From Verrucomicrobiales bacterium (lineage in GTDB: Bacteria > Verrucomicrobiota > Verrucomicrobiia > Verrucomicrobiales > Verrucomicrobiaceae): a stretch of 14,180 nt of DNA. The stretch covers positions 5,909 through 20,088 of the forward strand of contig DNXB01000444.1 in NCBI GenBank assembly GCA_003506995.1. The letters run 5' to 3'. Below are positions 13,298-14,180 of this stretch, piece by piece. Under the pieces are notes generated by a model. That model was not told where the DNA came from. It ran no database searches and saw nothing but the letters and a program-made list of their open reading frames with translations. The number at the start of each line of letters is the position of its first letter. Within the stretch, counting starts at the first letter, position 1. Made by a program: the position numbers and the translations under genes.

Positions 13298-14180
13298 TTA
13301 TTTGGTGGTTTCCGGTGCCACGACCCTGATCTGAGGCTGTTCCGGGAAATGCAGGTGAACGTCCGCTTGAGGGTTGGGCATTTCGATCCCGGCCTCGCGG
13401 AAGGCCTTGTCAACGGCCAGCGTCAGCTCATTCTGTACTGATTTCATCTGCTCGGTCCGAACCCAGCAATGCATCAGAAATTTACGATTGCTCTCGCCAA
13501 ACTGGTCCAGAACCACGCTTGGCGGTGGATTGGCGCACACCTGCGGACAATTGCGCGCAACTGTTTGCAGGATCTCCATCGCACGCGCAGTGTCCGTTCC
13601 ATACGAAAGGGCCACGGGAATGCTCAGTCGTCTGATCGAATCCGACAACGACCAGTTGACGACCTTGTTGCCAATCAATTCCGAATTCGGGATGACAACC
13701 TCGGAGCCGTCCCGTGTTGTCACGATACTCGCGCGAAAACCGATTCGAGTGACCTGGCCATAGTGCGGCCCGACCTCGATATAGTCGCCGACCTGGATCG
13801 GATGCTCGAACACCAGAATCAGGCCGCACACAAAGTTGTTGACCACGCCCTGCAGGCCGAAACCGATGCCAACACCGAGAGCGCTCAGCGCAATGGTCAC
13901 CTGGCTCAGATCGACACCGGCTGAGCTTAGCGCCAGCAGGAATCCGAACAGCAACACGCCGTAGCGTGCGAGCAGCACAAGAGCGTCTGGTACTCCTCGG
14001 GGAAAACTGATACGTGGAAAAATCTCTTCGGCCAGGATCAGTCGTAACAGGCGCGAAAGAAGGTAGGAAGCCAACAGAACGACGAAGAACGTGATTAGGC
14101 CGCGCATCGAGATGACTACGGCACCGACCTCCCACTCTGACTTCATGACGGCCATGATGCTTTCCTGCATCGCGGCAAGC
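13298..14180 (-). CDS. MscS-family mechanosensitive channel (C-terminal part)
   Basis: Inner-membrane small-conductance mechanosensitive channel, which opens on osmotic downshock to release solutes. At least 290 residues are visible. The frame is still open at the window edge and upstream residues continue (LAA before the first Met), so the real start is probably outside and the protein may belong to the longer MscS-like types. Visible order: helices at about 24-46 and 67-85, then the pore helix VTIALSALGVGIGFGLQGVV and FEHPIQVGDYIEV, the beta-domain RIGFRASIVTTRDGSEVVIP and NSELIGNKVVNWS, and the C-terminal alpha-beta domain (PPPSVVLDQFGES, then FREAGIEMPNPQADVHL). These are standard MscS signatures. 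The stop is TAA at 13298. No clear terminator follows. Confidence 0.92.
   Translation of the reverse strand, partial: LAAMQESIMAVMKSEWEVGAVVISMRGLITFFVVLLASYLLSRLLRLILAEEIFPRISFPRGVPDALVLLARYGVLLFGFLLALSSAGVDLSQVTIALSALGVGIGFGLQGVVNNFVCGLILVFEHPIQVGDYIEVGPHYGQVTRIGFRASIVTTRDGSEVVIPNSELIGNKVVNWSLSDSIRRLSIPVALSYGTDTARAMEILQTVARNCPQVCANPPPSVVLDQFGESNRKFLMHCWVRTEQMKSVQNELTLAVDKAFREAGIEMPNPQADVHLHFPEQPQIRVVAPETTK

Noticed and set aside
13482..14135. 217-codon minus-strand frame overlapping the MscS gene
   Set aside because: Arg/Cys-rich shadow of the MscS frame; no family features.

Overview
The window reads as a chromosomal accessory stretch of a betaproteobacterium, most likely Burkholderiales. 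The main pointers are a Bug/TctC-type substrate-binding gene next to an Old Yellow Enzyme family reductase, an FNR-type promoter, a SYLF lipoprotein-like gene and an IS3-family remnant. No rRNA, tRNA or CRISPR array is visible. The species cannot be fixed from this sequence.

Layout. Positions 1-1501 (+) hold the 3' half of an Old Yellow Enzyme gene and, 12 bases downstream, a Bug-family periplasmic binding protein gene broken by one stop codon and one frameshift. Positions 1558-2543 (+) hold a well-formed FNR-type promoter and an outer-membrane MetA-pathway channel gene. Converging on it is a two-gene unit (-) of a MarC-like membrane protein and a DUF2252 protein, joined by an ATGA overlap (4741 down to 2601). 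Positions 4742-5480 are a gene graveyard with the apparent N-terminus of an FNR regulator and the C-terminus of an aspartate:alanine-exchanger family transporter. Positions 5538-7720 (+) hold the exported pair DUF3300 and DUF2950. Positions 7885-8240 are an IS3-family remnant. Positions 8388-9608 (-) encode a seven-helix membrane protein of unknown role. It diverges from a SYLF-domain exported protein (9940-10500, +) across a 331-base region rich in repeats. Positions 10828-12499 (+) are a frameshifted type I sulfatase gene followed by a terminator. Positions 12548-13297 hold no intact gene. Positions 13298-14180 (-) are the C-terminal part of an MscS-type mechanosensitive channel that runs off the window.

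Functional reading. Intact genes lean towards the envelope: outer-membrane channel, MarC-like protein, DUF3300/DUF2950, polytopic membrane protein, SYLF protein and MscS channel. The broken genes are catabolic or transport genes: Bug protein, AspT-type transporter, sulfatase, and a transposase. This suggests gene loss on an envelope or stress-related background. However, four of the lesions are single-base indels, so base-calling error must be excluded before calling each one real decay.

Most interesting signals: (i) an FNR box with exact class II geometry before the outer-membrane channel gene, while an FNR-like fragment with a Cys-to-Arg change lies in the same window; (ii) an 18-base imperfect dyad present twice, 60 bases apart, before the SYLF gene and in a weaker form before the sulfatase gene; (iii) the translationally coupled MarC-like/DUF2252 pair.
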